From an uncultured Paracoccaceae bacterium (GTDB lineage Bacteria > Pseudomonadota > Alphaproteobacteria > Rhodobacterales > Rhodobacteraceae), in assembly GCA_938049225.1 (NCBI GenBank), contig CALICM010000042.1, positions 1 to 64,000 of the forward strand: 64,000 bases of DNA. The letters run 5' to 3'. This document shows, piece by piece, positions 52,043 to 61,867 of the stretch. The position numbers were made by a program, and so were the translations under genes. Each line of letters begins with the position of its first letter. Within the stretch, counting starts at the first letter, position 1. The notes below the pieces were generated by a model. It searched no databases and was not told the origin of the DNA. It saw nothing but the letters and a program-made list of their open reading frames with translations.

Positions 52043-53152
52043 ATGAGCTTTAACACCTTCGGTCATATCTTCCGCGTGACCACCTGGGGCGAAAGCCACG
52101 GGCCCGCTCTGGGCGCCACCGTCGACGGGGTGCCGCCGGGTGTGCCGATCACCGAAGGCGACATTCAGCAGTGGCTCGAAAAGCGTAAGCCCGGTCAGAA
52201 CAAATATACCACCCAGCGGCGCGAAGCGGATCAGGTCGAGATCCTGTCGGGCATATTCGAGGGGGTCACGACCGGCACGCCGGTGCAGCTGATGATCCGC
52301 AATACCGATCAGCGCTCTAAGGACTACAGCGATATCGCGGATCGGTTCCGGCCGGGCCATGCCGATCTGACGTACTTCCAAAAATACGGGATCCGCGACT
52401 ATCGCGGCGGTGGCCGCTCGAGCGCCCGCGAGACGGCGGCCCGCGTCGCGGCCGGTGGTCTGGCCCGCGCGGCGCTGGCGCAGTTGGTTCCAGACCTGCA
52501 AATCACGGCTTATATGACCCAAATGGGGTCGCAGGTCATTGATCGCGCGCGGTTCGATTGGGATCAGATCGATCAAAACCCTTTCTGGACCCCCGACCCG
52601 CAAGCCGCCCGGGACTGGGCCGAAACCCTGGACGCCCTCAGAAAATCCGGCAACTCGGTCGGTGCGGTCATCGAAGTCACCGCACGCCAGGCCCCCGCCG
52701 GTCTGGGCGCGCCGATTTACGCGAAGCTCGACACCGATCTGGCCGCCTCGATGATGTCGATCAATGCGGTTAAGGGCGTGGAAATTGGCGAGGGGATGAA
52801 CGCCGCCGCCCTGACTGGCATCGAAAACGCGGACGAGATCACCCTGGGCGCCGATGGCCAACCACGCATGTCCTCGAACCATGCAGGCGGGATATTGGGC
52901 GGTATTTCGACCGGCCAAGACATTGTCTTGCGCTTCGCGGTCAAGCCGACCTCCTCGATCCTTACGCCGCGCAAAACCATCACGACCACGGGCGAGCCGA
53001 CCGAGATTGTCACCAAAGGCCGTCACGACCCTTGCGTGGGCATTCGCGCCGTTCCCGTGGCCGAGGCGATGATGGCCTGTACGCTGCTGGATCATGTTTT
53101 GCTGCATCGCGGGCATGTGGGCGAGAATCGTGGCCACATTGGCAAGGGCTGA
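52043..53152 (+). CDS. aroC: Chorismate synthase
   Basis: A 369-residue FMN-dependent enzyme catalysing the last step to chorismate. The three signatures are present: [14 protein letters not shown] (residues about 14-27), [24 protein letters not shown] (about 128-150) and the C-terminal [23 protein letters not shown] stands 8 bases before ATG 52043. The photolyase gene follows after 21 bases in the same direction and may be on the same transcript. Confidence 0.97.
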   Translation: MSFNTFGHIFRVTTWGESHGPALGATVDGVPPGVPITEGDIQQWLEKRKPGQNKYTTQRREADQVEILSGIFEGVTTGTPVQLMIRNTDQRSKDYSDIADRFRPGHADLTYFQKYGIRDYRGGGRSSARETAARVAAGGLARAALAQLVPDLQITAYMTQMGSQVIDRARFDWDQIDQNPFWTPDPQAARDWAETLDALRKSGNSVGAVIEVTARQAPAGLGAPIYAKLDTDLAASMMSINAVKGVEIGEGMNAAALTGIENADEITLGADGQPRMSSNHAGGILGGISTGQDIVLRFAVKPTSSILTPRKTITTTGEPTEIVTKGRHDPCVGIRAVPVAEAMMACTLLDHVLLHRGHVGENRGHIGKG

Positions 53153-53173
53153 TCACTCTATGCTCGGGCTCCC

Positions 53174-54700
53174 ATGAAGCTTGTCCTTGTTCTTGGGGAT
53201 CAACTCACGCCAAGCCTTTCGGCCTTGCGTGCGGCGGACAAAACACAAGACGTGGTCATCATGGCCGAGGTGCGGGACGAGGCCACGTATGTCCGCCACC
53301 ACAAAAAGAAAATCGCCTTCACCTTTGCGGCGATGCGCCACTTCGCCCAAGAGTTGCAGGCCGATGGCTGGAATGTCGTCTATTCTCGCTACGACGACCC
53401 CGCAGCGTCAGAGTCAATCCCCGCTGCCCTTTTGACGCAAGCGCAGGCGTTCAAAACTGATAAGGTCCTGACAACCCAATGCGGCGAACACCGCCTGCGG
53501 AGCGCGATCACGGACACGCCACTCGCCATCGAAACCCTGCCAGATGACCGGTTCATATCCACAACCGAAAACTTCAATACTTGGGCTGACGGCCGTAAGC
53601 AGCTGCGCATGGAGTATTTTTATCGCGACATGCGCCGCAAGACCGGTTTGCTGATGGAAGGTGACCGGCCGGAAGGCGGCCACTGGAACTATGACAAAGA
53701 CAATCGCAAGCCCGCCAAACGTGATCTGTTCTTCCCACGCCAGCTGGAACACACGCCGGATCAGATCACCGAAACAGTGCTGGATCTTGTGGAACAGCAT
53801 TTCCCGAAGCACCCCGGTAACTTGCGCCCTTTTTTGCTGGCAACAGATCGACAAGGCGCGGAACGCTCGGCCGCCACCTTTTTCGAGACTGCACTGCCCT
53901 TGTTCGGTGATTTCCAAGACGCCATGCTGTCGGGCGAGGCGTTCTTATATCACTCGGTCCTATCCACCTATCTTAATGCAGGCTTGTTGGATGCCCGACA
54001 ACTGTGTGATCAGGCCGCCGCAGCGTATGCCGCCGGTAAAGCGCCTTTGAACGCGGTCGAAGGGTACATCCGTCAAATCCTGGGTTGGCGTGAGTTCGTG
54101 CGCGGCATCTATGACCGCGAAGGTCCAAATTACACGGCGCGCAATCATCTAAGCGCCACCGGCGCTTTGCCGCCATTTTATTGGGATCCGTCCGCGACCG
54201 ACATGGCTTGCGTCAAATCGGCAGTGGCCCAAACCCTTGAGTATGGCTATGCGCATCACATCCAGCGACTTATGGTTACGGGTACCTTTGCGTTGCTTGC
54301 CGGTGTGGATCCATATGCTCTGCATGAATGGTATCTGGCGGTTTATACAGATGCTTATGAGTGGGTCGAGGTGCCGAATGTGATTGGGATGAGCCAATTT
54401 GCCGATGGCGGAGTGTTGGCCTCTAAGCCCTATGCGGCCTCTGGGGCCTATATCAGCCGGATGTCCGATTATTGTGCGGGTTGCGCCTATAGCGTGCGCA
54501 AAAGGCGCGGTCCTGGGGCCTGCCCGTTCAATCCGCTGTATTGGGATTTCTTGGTGCGCAATCGCGAAAAACTCGCGGGAAATCCGCGCATGACGCAGAT
54601 GTACCGGACTTGGGACAAGATGGACGAGGTCAGCCGCGCAGAAACGCTTCACTCAGCCGCAGAGATTCTGACCAAGTTGCACAGTGGCGACCGCGTCTAG
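53174..54700 (+). CDS. Iron-sulfur bacterial cryptochrome/photolyase (6-4 type)
   Basis: A 508-residue flavoprotein of the FeS-BCP class, which repairs (6-4) photoproducts or senses light. The N terminus KLVLVLGDQLTP and the C-terminal FAD domain (PLNAVEGYIRQILGWREFVRGIY, then QFADGGVLASKPYAASGAYI) are diagnostic. Four cysteines, at 346, 434, 437 and 450, have the spacing known for the [4Fe-4S] ligands of this class. It follows aroC closely. No DMRL synthase gene for the antenna pigment is adjacent. Confidence 0.93.
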   Translation: MKLVLVLGDQLTPSLSALRAADKTQDVVIMAEVRDEATYVRHHKKKIAFTFAAMRHFAQELQADGWNVVYSRYDDPAASESIPAALLTQAQAFKTDKVLTTQCGEHRLRSAITDTPLAIETLPDDRFISTTENFNTWADGRKQLRMEYFYRDMRRKTGLLMEGDRPEGGHWNYDKDNRKPAKRDLFFPRQLEHTPDQITETVLDLVEQHFPKHPGNLRPFLLATDRQGAERSAATFFETALPLFGDFQDAMLSGEAFLYHSVLSTYLNAGLLDARQLCDQAAAAYAAGKAPLNAVEGYIRQILGWREFVRGIYDREGPNYTARNHLSATGALPPFYWDPSATDMACVKSAVAQTLEYGYAHHIQRLMVTGTFALLAGVDPYALHEWYLAVYTDAYEWVEVPNVIGMSQFADGGVLASKPYAASGAYISRMSDYCAGCAYSVRKRRGPGACPFNPLYWDFLVRNREKLAGNPRMTQMYRTWDKMDEVSRAETLHSAAEILTKLHSGDRV

Positions 54701-54799
54701 TCCTAGGTTGTCGTTTTCACTGCTGTGAATTGACGATACAAAAGAAAGGCTCCGCCCCATTTGGAAGGGCGCTCCTCCGAACGAGGCCTCGATCATCCA

Positions 54800-55516
54800 A
54801 TGCCCCAAAGTATCCCCACACGCGGCCTTCAATCCTCACCCCAAGCGCTGATCTTTGATGTATTTGGGACCTGCACCGACTGGCGGACGTCTGTGGCGCG
54901 TATTGTTCATGACCATCTGCCAACCGTCGATGCAGTCGCCTTTGCCGAGGCCTGGCGCGGCGAATACCAACCCGCGATGGCCCGTATCCGCGAGGGGGGG
55001 CGGGGCTATGTGCCGCTGGACGATCTGCACCTTGAGAACCTGATGCGTGTCAGCGCGCGCTTTGGGGTTACACCCGCGGATCCCGACGCCCTGAACCGCG
55101 CCTGGGAGGCGTTGGATCCCTGGCCAGACGTGCCCCAGGGCCTTGCGCGGCTCAAGCGGAACGCCATCATCGCCCCCTGTTCGAACGGCTCGATCGCCTT
55201 GATGACCCGGCTGGCGCGGCAGGCGGATCTGCCCTGGGACTGTATTTTGGGCGCCGAGATTGCCCAAGATTACAAACCCAAACCGCAGGTTTATCTTGCC
55301 GCCGTCGCGGCCCTGCGCCTGGATCCTGGTCAGGTGATGATGGTGGCGGCGCATAACGACGACCTTCATGCGGCGCAGGCGGTCGGGTTGATGACCGCCT
55401 TCGTGCCACGCCCGACCGAGCATGGGCCCCAGCAAACCACGGACCTGGAACCGACAGGGGCGTGGAGCTGCGTTGCCCACGACTTCAACGACTTGGCGAT
55501 GCGCCTGTTCGGGTAA
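54800..55516 (+). CDS. HAD-superfamily hydrolase, haloacid dehalogenase type II-like
   Basis: A 238-residue hydrolase. The nucleophile Asp is in LIFDVFGTCTDWR, the Ser/Asn motif in APCSNGSIALMTRLA, the Lys in AQDYKPKPQVYLAA, and the acidic site in VAAHNDDLHAAQAVG. This layout matches L-2-haloacid dehalogenases, which replace halogen by hydroxyl, but many such proteins act on other small substrates. ATG 54800 is used; an in-frame ATG at 54761 would add a poorly conserved tail. It overlaps the convergent RNA methyltransferase gene by 32 bases. Confidence 0.85.
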   Translation: MPQSIPTRGLQSSPQALIFDVFGTCTDWRTSVARIVHDHLPTVDAVAFAEAWRGEYQPAMARIREGGRGYVPLDDLHLENLMRVSARFGVTPADPDALNRAWEALDPWPDVPQGLARLKRNAIIAPCSNGSIALMTRLARQADLPWDCILGAEIAQDYKPKPQVYLAAVAALRLDPGQVMMVAAHNDDLHAAQAVGLMTAFVPRPTEHGPQQTTDLEPTGAWSCVAHDFNDLAMRLFG

Positions 55517-56693
55517 ATTTTGCGACCAATTCGACGTGGCCCGTCCAGCGGAACTGGTCCACCACCTGAACGCCCTCCAGCGCGTATCCGCCGTCAACCA
55601 AGACAGCCGCGTCGCGGGCAAAACTGACAGGATTGCAGCTGACCGCCACAACTTTGGGCACCCGTGACAGCGCCAATTGCGCAACCTGCGCCGTGGCCCC
55701 GGCTCGGGGCGGGTCGAACACCACCGCGTCCAAAGAGTCCAGCTCAGCCGGAACCAGCGGGCGGCGGAACAAATCTCGGACCTCGCAGGTCATCATCTTC
55801 AGGCCCGCCGCCTGCCGCCAGCCCCGGTCCAGGGCCGCGACCATGTCCGCGTCGCCCTCGACGGCCAAGACCTCGGCGGTTTCAGCCAAGGGCAAGGCAA
55901 AGGTTCCGATACCGCAAAAAAGATCGGCCACTTTGGGTGCTTCGCCCACCGCAGTCCTGACGGCGGCGGTCAAGGTCGCCGCCCCCTCGGCTGTCGCTTG
56001 CAGGAAAGCGCCTGGTGGCGGGACAACCGCTGCCCGGCCGATGTGCTGGATCGGTGCGGCACGCTGGGCGATAACCTCGCCGTTCCAGGCCAGCCGGGCC
56101 ACGGCGTCAGCTTCTTGCGCCAGTGCCGCGCGCAAGGGCCCGTCCAAGGGTTTGCCCTCGGTCACGTGCAGATCCCAGCCTGCAGCACTTTCCGTCACCA
56201 GGACCTTTAGCGCCCCATTTCGGCTCGCCCCAAGCCGGGCCAATGTCTCAAGCACCGGGCGCAACGCCAAGATCCCGGGCAGCAACACATGGCAATCCGT
56301 CAAATCCACCACCTGGTGTGACGCCCGTTTGTGAAAGCCAATTTGAACCGTCTTGCGGGTTCGGCGCACGGTCAAAACCGCCCGCCGCCGACTGTGCGGC
56401 GGCGAGACGTGGGTCGGCCCAAACGGTGCGTCCAGCCCGCGCGCGGCCAAGGCGCGCCTTACCAGGTCCTGCTTCCACTCTGCCAGAAACGGGTCCGAGG
56501 CATGCTGGACCGAACAGCCGCCGCATACGCCGAAATGCGGGCAAGGCGGGGTGACCCGCGCGGCCGAGGGTTCAAGAACTTCAACCGGCGCGCCGGGGCG
56601 AATACGCTCGCCCGGTAAGGTGAAGGGGTAAAACACGCCCCGGGCGATCCCGTCTCCCTCAGCCCCAAGGCGTTCTATGCGGATCTCTTCCAT
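55485..56693 (-). CDS. TrmA/RlmD-family RNA uridine-C5 methyltransferase
   Basis: A 402-residue SAM enzyme methylating uridine C5 in rRNA or tRNA. Residues 51-60 (CPHFGVCGGC) and Cys134 (LTDCHVLL) fit the [4Fe-4S] C-x5-C-x2-C-xn-C pattern of this family. The SAM site is in VADLFCGIGTFALPLAE and the catalytic Cys in VAVSCNPVSFARDAAVL. A short TRAM-like strand is at the N terminus. Which of RlmC, RlmD or TrmA it corresponds to cannot be set by eye, so no symbol is given. Confidence 0.9.
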   Translation of the reverse strand: MEEIRIERLGAEGDGIARGVFYPFTLPGERIRPGAPVEVLEPSAARVTPPCPHFGVCGGCSVQHASDPFLAEWKQDLVRRALAARGLDAPFGPTHVSPPHSRRRAVLTVRRTRKTVQIGFHKRASHQVVDLTDCHVLLPGILALRPVLETLARLGASRNGALKVLVTESAAGWDLHVTEGKPLDGPLRAALAQEADAVARLAWNGEVIAQRAAPIQHIGRAAVVPPPGAFLQATAEGAATLTAAVRTAVGEAPKVADLFCGIGTFALPLAETAEVLAVEGDADMVAALDRGWRQAAGLKMMTCEVRDLFRRPLVPAELDSLDAVVFDPPRAGATAQVAQLALSRVPKVVAVSCNPVSFARDAAVLVDGGYALEGVQVVDQFRWTGHVELVAKFTRTGASPSR

Positions 56694-56813
56694 CCCAATG
56701 TCATAAGGCCTGGTGTTTTGGGGCGGAAGTCGAAACCTATTGTTCTCGTATTATCCGCTAGTGATGTGTCTACGGGTCTATTAGATCAATATAGAGAACG
56801 ACAGGAGACCCCT

Positions 56814-57320
56814 ATGACCCCAGAGAGACACGCCACATCACCAGCCCCGGCCGGTTTGCGCATCGGGCATGTGCACCTCAAAGTGTCTGATCTGGCGCGT
56901 GCAATTGCGTTTTACAGTGATGTTTTGGGGCTGGATGTGGTGCAACACTATGGGCCAGGTGCCGCGTTCCTCTCGGCCGGTGGGTACCATCACCAGATCG
57001 GGCTGAATACCTGGTCCAGCGCGGACGGCAGCCCGCCACCGCCGGGGGCGACGGGTCTCTATCACACTGCTTTTCTCTATCCGACGCGCCAGGATCTGTC
57101 TGTCGCGCTGCGCCGTGTGCTTGATGCTGGGATCACGCTTGAGGGCGCCGCGGATCATGGTGTGTCCCAGGCGGTATATCTTAGCGATCCGGATCAAAAC
57201 GGGGTCGAGCTTTATTGGGACAAGCCCAAGGCGAATTGGCCCCTTGGGGCGGAGGGGCATCTGAAAATGGTCAATGACCGGTTGGACCTGGACGCACTTC
57301 TTGCGCTGAGCGCTGCCTAG
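56814..57320 (+). CDS. VOC-family dioxygenase-like protein (catechol 2,3-dioxygenase fold)
   Basis: A 168-residue protein with one full VOC module pair. RIGHVHLKVSDLARAIAFYSDVLGLDV gives the first metal His (residue 19 or 21), GLYHTAFLYP the second, and GVELYWDKP the metal Glu, matching CatE-like extradiol dioxygenases and some glyoxalases. Full-size CatE proteins have about 280 residues, so this is a short form and its substrate is uncertain. ATG 56814 has AGGAG upstream. It ends in a CTAG shared with the convergent DUF1467 gene. Confidence 0.82.
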   Translation: MTPERHATSPAPAGLRIGHVHLKVSDLARAIAFYSDVLGLDVVQHYGPGAAFLSAGGYHHQIGLNTWSSADGSPPPPGATGLYHTAFLYPTRQDLSVALRRVLDAGITLEGAADHGVSQAVYLSDPDQNGVELYWDKPKANWPLGAEGHLKMVNDRLDLDALLALSAA

Positions 57321-57586
57321 CCGCCACCGCGCCCCCAAAAGTCCAAGTCCGAGACGCTCACCCAGCCCGAGGCGATAAGTAGGCAAACTGGCACCCAAAG
57401 TGCCAATGAGATGCCTGTGACCCAGATCATTTTGCGTTTCACATTTGCATTAACGGGGGCCGAGGCTGGCGTGTCCGCATCCTCGGTGCCCATATCGCCA
57501 TGGGTGCGCAGACCCAGGGGCAGGGCGATGAGCATGCCCATGAACCAAAAGACTGCGAACAGAACGATGGCGCCGGTAAGGGTCAT
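57317..57586 (-). CDS. DUF1467 family membrane protein
   Basis: An 89-residue inner-membrane protein of family DUF1467, with two membrane helices: TLTGAIVLFAVFWFMGMLIALPLGL and MIWVTGISLALWVPVCLLIA, joined by a short acidic loop. In Alphaproteobacteria it commonly sits beside mce, as here, where it overlaps mce by four bases; its role is unknown. Its stop codon comes from the same CTAG as that of the VOC gene on the other strand. Confidence 0.9.
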   Translation of the reverse strand: MTLTGAIVLFAVFWFMGMLIALPLGLRTHGDMGTEDADTPASAPVNANVKRKMIWVTGISLALWVPVCLLIASGWVSVSDLDFWGRGGG

Positions 57587-57987
57587 ATTTGCTCAAGCTC
57601 CACCAATGTGCCCGTGAAATCCTTAGGATGCAGGAACAGCACCGGATTGCCGTGGGCGCCGATCTTGGGGGTGCCATCGCCCAGAACCCGGGCGCCGCTG
57701 CCCCGCAGATGGTCCCGTGCGGCCAGGATATCCTCAACTTCGTAGCAGATGTGGTGAATGCCGCCTGCGGGGTTTTTGTCTAGAAATCCCTGGATGGGCG
57801 AGGCGTCGCCCAGGGGATGCAACAGCTCAATCTTGGTGTTGGGTAAGGTGATGAAGACGACGCGGACTCCATGATCGGGTTCGTCCTGGGGCGCGCCAAC
57901 CTGGGCCCCCAGCGTGTCGCGATATTGTGCGATCGCCGCGTCCAGGTCTGGCACGGCAATCGCTACGTGGTTTAGCCGACCGATCAT
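57583..57987 (-). CDS. mce: Methylmalonyl-CoA epimerase
   Basis: A 134-residue VOC-fold enzyme that converts (2S)- to (2R)-methylmalonyl-CoA on the propionyl-CoA route to succinyl-CoA. Metal ligands are His7 (LNHVAIAVPDLD), the His pair in GGIHHICYEVED and the Glu in LVELEQI. The length and TLPNTKIELLHPLGDASPIQGFLDKN are typical. Start ATG 57987 is favoured over the open upstream extension. No mutase gene is in the window. It is coupled to the DUF1467 gene. Confidence 0.94.
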   Translation of the reverse strand: MIGRLNHVAIAVPDLDAAIAQYRDTLGAQVGAPQDEPDHGVRVVFITLPNTKIELLHPLGDASPIQGFLDKNPAGGIHHICYEVEDILAARDHLRGSGARVLGDGTPKIGAHGNPVLFLHPKDFTGTLVELEQI

Positions 57988-58042
57988 AAGAGCCCCTTGC
58001 GCGCTGTATCTCCTTTCACCTAAGGCCTGCGGCCTAAGTGCT

Positions 58043-58678
58043 TCAAGCCCCAATTCGCCGCAGGGGCCTCGCCTGTGTGGTTGGTTCTTGCTGGGTGGTA
58101 CGCAGATCCGCCGCAGTATCCACGTCGGCCAAACTGTCGGTCAGGGCGATGCGCAGCGGAGCGAGGCTGGCCATAGTATCCGCACGGGCGGTGGCGCTGG
58201 ACCAGCGAACGCCGTTGAACAGATGTGCAGGTGTCGCGGCCACGCGTTTCAGCCCGATGCACCAATAGCCGCCATCCGGGGCAGGGCCAAGCACCGCGTC
58301 GGCCCGTCCAAGCCGTGTAAAAGCCCGCACAATATGGGCAGCGGTTATGTCGGGAATATCCGCGCCGATGATCAGCACCGGACCTGCGGGCATATGGCGC
58401 AAAAACCGGCCCATCCGGTCACCCAGATCGCCAGGCCCCTGGGGGATGCGGGGGAGGTGCGCGGGCCAGACGCGGCTTGTAAGCCCCGCGTGGTCTGGAC
58501 TGACAGCCAGGGTACAGTCCCAGCGCGGATCGGAGGTAAAGCGACGGATCAACCGGGCGGTCTGGTGGCGAAACCACCAGGCGGCGGGCACCATGCCAAT
58601 GTCGAGGCCCAGCCGGGTTTTGACCCGGCCGGGGCGCGGCTCTTTGACCATGATCACCAGCCGCGGTCGGGGTATCAC
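58043..58678 (-). CDS. TIGR04282-type glycosyl/nucleotidyl-transferase-fold protein
   Basis: A 211-residue protein of the DUF2064/TIGR04282 family: VIMVKEPRPGRVKTRLG at the start, then GDLGDRMGRFL, IIGADIPDI and GPAPDGGYWCIGL with the metal-binding acidic residues. The fold is a nucleotide-sugar-transferase type. Some members sit in arsenosugar clusters; no arsenic gene is nearby, so I do not carry that role over. The start ATG 58678 overlaps the aldolase gene's stop codon. Confidence 0.85.
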   Translation of the reverse strand: MIPRPRLVIMVKEPRPGRVKTRLGLDIGMVPAAWWFRHQTARLIRRFTSDPRWDCTLAVSPDHAGLTSRVWPAHLPRIPQGPGDLGDRMGRFLRHMPAGPVLIIGADIPDITAAHIVRAFTRLGRADAVLGPAPDGGYWCIGLKRVAATPAHLFNGVRWSSATARADTMASLAPLRIALTDSLADVDTAADLRTTQQEPTTQARPLRRIGA

Positions 58679-59403
58679 TGCGCGTAGTCCGACCCTTCGG
58701 CATCCAACAACGCGCGCTGTTCCGCCAGATGTGCGTCCACCAGGTGATCCTGCGCGTTCATCTCGTCCGCCGTTTTGGCCGCGACATTGTCGCTCAGTGT
58801 GCGCAACGGGCGGCCGGTCGAGAGCGCTGCGATATACGTCTCGGCGGCACGTTCATAATAGTAAAGGGTATTGAAAGCCTCGCCCACGCTTTGACCGATG
58901 ACCATCACCCCGTGATTGCCCATCAGCATCACTTTTTTCCGAGGGTCGGTGAATTGCGTGCAGATCCGCTCGCCCTCTTCTTCGAAGGCCAACCCTCCAT
59001 AGCCCTCGTCGATGATGACGCGATCATAGAACATGGCCGAGTTCTGATCGATGGGCGGCAGGGTGCTGTCGGCCAGGCTGGCCAGGACAGTGGCGTATTT
59101 CGGGTGTAGATGCAGCGCGCAGCGGGCCCAGGGCACGTGGCGGTGCAGCGCCCCGTGCAAACCCCAGGCGGTTGGATCGGGCGCATCCGGGCCGGACAGG
59201 GTGTCGGGGTCGTTGGCATCCAACAGCAACAGGTCCGAGGCGCGGACACGGGCGAAATGGCGTTGATTGGGGTTGATCAAAAACCGCGTACCCTCCTCGT
59301 TCACCGCCAGCGAAAAGTGGTTGGCGATCCCCTCGTGCCAATTCATTTTGACAGCGATACGAAAGGCGGCGGCCAGATCAGCGCGGGCTTCGGCGTGGGT
59401 CAT
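58675..59403 (-). CDS. Class II aldolase/adducin-family protein
   Basis: A 242-residue cytosolic enzyme of the fuculose-phosphate aldolase fold. NWHEGIANHFSLAV marks the first strand, the zinc-binding pair is in ALHLHPKYATVLA, and the third His is in LMGNHGVMVIG. The family includes sugar-phosphate aldolases and epimerases and enzymes acting on other substrates, so the substrate is open. It is coupled by ATGA to the glycosyltransferase-like gene and follows dapE after 35 bases on the same strand. Confidence 0.88.
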   Translation of the reverse strand: MTHAEARADLAAAFRIAVKMNWHEGIANHFSLAVNEEGTRFLINPNQRHFARVRASDLLLLDANDPDTLSGPDAPDPTAWGLHGALHRHVPWARCALHLHPKYATVLASLADSTLPPIDQNSAMFYDRVIIDEGYGGLAFEEEGERICTQFTDPRKKVMLMGNHGVMVIGQSVGEAFNTLYYYERAAETYIAALSTGRPLRTLSDNVAAKTADEMNAQDHLVDAHLAEQRALLDAEGSDYAQ

Positions 59404-59438
59404 GGGTAGGTCCTTTCGGATCGGTAAAACGTGCGACG

Positions 59439-60584
59439 TCAGGTGGTGTCGAAATAGCGCGCTAGGATGTGGGTATAGATCGCCTTTAGCCGATGGATAT
59501 CTTCCACGCGCACACGCTCGTCAATGCCATGCATCCGCTCACCCACCAGTCCGAACTCGACCACCGGGCAATGATCTTTGACGAAGCGCGCGTCCGAGGT
59601 GCCGCCGCTGGTGGACAGGGCGGGCATGATGCCGGTTTCGGCCTGGACAGCTTCGGCGACCAGGTCGGAAAGCGGGCCGGGCGGGGTAAGGAAGCTTTCG
59701 CCCGAGTTTTTCACCCTCAGGGCGATTTGAACGCCGGTCTCCGCTTGGACGGCCGCGGCGTGGTCTTGCAACCAAGCCGTGACGCTGTCCCCACTGTGCC
59801 CGTCGTTGTAACGGATGTTAATCGTCGCCTGGGTGGTGGCGGGGATCACATTGGCGGCAGGGTTTCCGGTGTCCATCGTCACGATTTGCAAGGTTGAGGG
59901 GTCGAAATGCTCGGTGCCCTGGTCCATCGGCTCGGCGGTCAAGCGCGCCATCAGGGTGACCATGGCATGGACCGGGTTATTGGCCCGATGTGGATACGCC
60001 GCATGACCCTGGGTCCCGGTGACGGTGAAATAGGCGGTCAGCGCACCACGTCGGCCAATTTTGATCATATCGCCCAGTTTGGCAGGGCAGGTCGGCTCGC
60101 CCACCAGGCATACATCCATGGTTTGGCCGGCCTCCCGCATCCAATCCAAAAGTGCCAGCGTACCATCGGTTGACAGCCCTTCCTCGTCGCCGGTGATGGT
60201 CAGGACTACGGCGCCGTCGGGCGGTGTTTCGGTCACGAAATCGATGGCGGCGGCCACAAAGCACGCCACGCCGGATTTCATATCCGTCGCCCCGCGTCCG
60301 TAAAGATAGCCATCGATCACCGCGGCCCCAAAAGGGTCAACGGACCAAGCCGTAAGGTCCCCAACCGGGACTACGTCGGTGTGTCCATTGAAACCGAACC
60401 GCTTGCCATTGTTCCCCCCGCCCCAAATCGCGAAGAGGTTGCTGATACCGGCGCGATCCACGCGTGTGCACTGGAAGCCAGCGGTGTTTAGGACCTTCTC
60501 CAACAGCACCAGCGCGCCGCCCTCCTCGGGCGTGATGGACGGGCAACGGACAAGGCGGGCGGTCAGATCAACAGGATCGGTCAT
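59439..60584 (-). CDS. dapE: Succinyl-diaminopimelate desuccinylase
   Basis: A 381-residue di-zinc amidohydrolase making LL-diaminopimelate for lysine and cell wall. Motifs appear in order: [14 protein letters not shown] (first metal His/Asp), [20 protein letters not shown] (catalytic Glu pair), [12 protein letters not shown], and the C-terminal [11 protein letters not shown]. Length is as in E. coli. It stands with an unrelated HAD phosphatase gene upstream and the aldolase gene downstream. Confidence 0.96.
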   Translation of the reverse strand: MTDPVDLTARLVRCPSITPEEGGALVLLEKVLNTAGFQCTRVDRAGISNLFAIWGGGNNGKRFGFNGHTDVVPVGDLTAWSVDPFGAAVIDGYLYGRGATDMKSGVACFVAAAIDFVTETPPDGAVVLTITGDEEGLSTDGTLALLDWMREAGQTMDVCLVGEPTCPAKLGDMIKIGRRGALTAYFTVTGTQGHAAYPHRANNPVHAMVTLMARLTAEPMDQGTEHFDPSTLQIVTMDTGNPAANVIPATTQATINIRYNDGHSGDSVTAWLQDHAAAVQAETGVQIALRVKNSGESFLTPPGPLSDLVAEAVQAETGIMPALSTSGGTSDARFVKDHCPVVEFGLVGERMHGIDERVRVEDIHRLKAIYTHILARYFDTT

Positions 60585-60637
60585 CGGCTTGGTTTAGCAG
60601 GCGCGCGCGGGTGGGGGAAGCGGTCAAGAACACCGGT

Positions 60638-61294
60638 CTATTCGCCGTCGCCAATCAGGTCGATGACGATTTCGGCGACTTCCTCTGGGTGGCCCGCCAG
60701 CCCGTCGGGTTCGGCCATGTGCAACTCGCCCTCGTCTGAATAGCCCCACAACGCACCGACCGAAGGAATGTCATTGTTGCGCGCACCATCAATGTCGAAG
60801 CGGCGGTCGCCGATCATGATGGATTTGGCCGGGTCGACGCCGGTTTCGGCCAGCGCATGTGCCAGCAGGTCGGTTTTATCGCCATTTGTGCCGTCAAGCT
60901 CGGAGCCGAACAGACCATCGACCCAGGCGGACAAGCCGAAATGATCGGCGATGGTTTGGGCATAAACCTGAGGTTTCGAGGTGGCGATCCACAGGCCCGC
61001 GCCGGTTTCGCGCAGGTCCATCAACATCTCGCCCACGCCATCATAAACATCGGCGTCATACATGCCGGTGTCGGCGAAAACCTCGCGGTAGAGGGCGACG
61101 GCGGCGTCGAGGTCGGCGCCGGGGCCGAGTAGAACCTCGAACGAGCCCCACAGCGGCGGCCCGATACACCAGGTGAGTTCGTCCTGGGTTGGAACCTCGG
61201 CCCCCATTTCACGCAGTGCGTGTTGGATGGCGCTGGTGATACCTGGTTTGGGGTCAATTAATGTGCCGTCCAGATCAAGGAAGATTGCCTGCAT
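60638..61294 (-). CDS. HAD-superfamily phosphatase, Gph-like
   Basis: A 218-residue hydrolase with a four-helix cap. The nucleophile Asp is in AIFLDLDGTLIDPKPG near residue 7, the Ser/Thr motif in WIATSKPQVYAQTIAD, and the Asp pair in SIMIGDRRFDIDGARNN. GVGWGYSDEGEL-type sequence near the end (GALWGYSDEGEL) is common in phosphoglycolate phosphatase relatives, but the substrate is not settled by sequence, so I give no symbol. It is the first gene of a minus-strand run through dapE. Confidence 0.88.
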   Translation of the reverse strand: MQAIFLDLDGTLIDPKPGITSAIQHALREMGAEVPTQDELTWCIGPPLWGSFEVLLGPGADLDAAVALYREVFADTGMYDADVYDGVGEMLMDLRETGAGLWIATSKPQVYAQTIADHFGLSAWVDGLFGSELDGTNGDKTDLLAHALAETGVDPAKSIMIGDRRFDIDGARNNDIPSVGALWGYSDEGELHMAEPDGLAGHPEEVAEIVIDLIGDGE

Positions 61295-61537
61295 TCTGTA
61301 TCCCCGGGCCTTGTTTTCCCTTCGCTACGCGCTTCGCGGTGATGGGGCAAGTGGATCCGCAACTCGATCGGCGCTGATGTGTGCCATTAAGGGGATTGGC
61401 GCGCTCTTAACCCTTTGTTAGGGAGGGTTAAAATGGGTTTCCGCACCCCGTTGTGTTTGGCAGGGCCGTGGTCATATTGATCCTACGGATCTATTGGTTT
61501 GTGGTCGGTTTCTGGCCTGCACAAAAGAGGGATTGGA

Positions 61538-61816
61538 ATGTTTCACTTCAAGGCTTTGACAGAAGAAGACTATTATGACGAGCGCCAACAAATTCTGTGG
61601 CAAATCCTGACCGCGCAGTTGGAAGGCGCGCATCAGCAAATGATGGCGGATATTGGATTGCCCGAAGTGCGGCTGCTTGAGGCCGACCAGATTCAAGCGT
61701 TGAAGCGGCAAACGGGCGGTCTGCGCCCCGATGTCCGGCCTGCATCAAAATCGGCGCGGCCGGGCCCATCGCCCGCCCGGCCCCAGATGAGTGTTTTGCG
61801 GGGGCAAGGGCTGTAA
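61538..61816 (+). CDS. Small helical protein of unknown function
   Basis: A 92-residue soluble protein. The first 60 residues are strongly helical (EEDYYDERQQILWQILTAQ, then EGAHQQMMADIGLPEVRLLE), and the last 30 are a low-complexity Pro/Ala/Arg tail. I do not recognise a family. Start ATG 61538 has AGAGGG about 8 bases upstream, and the acid-rich N terminus is unlike random reading frames here. It stands alone between the phosphatase gene and the TPR gene. Confidence 0.65.
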   Translation: MFHFKALTEEDYYDERQQILWQILTAQLEGAHQQMMADIGLPEVRLLEADQIQALKRQTGGLRPDVRPASKSARPGPSPARPQMSVLRGQGL

Positions 61817-61867
61817 TTACAATGCCTGTGACCTGAAGGAAGCTGCCTGCGCGGCTAAGACTATCCT

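Noticed and set aside
51902-53137. A 411-codon frame antisense to aroC
   Set aside because: Composition is that of a shadow frame; aroC on the other strand has all family motifs.
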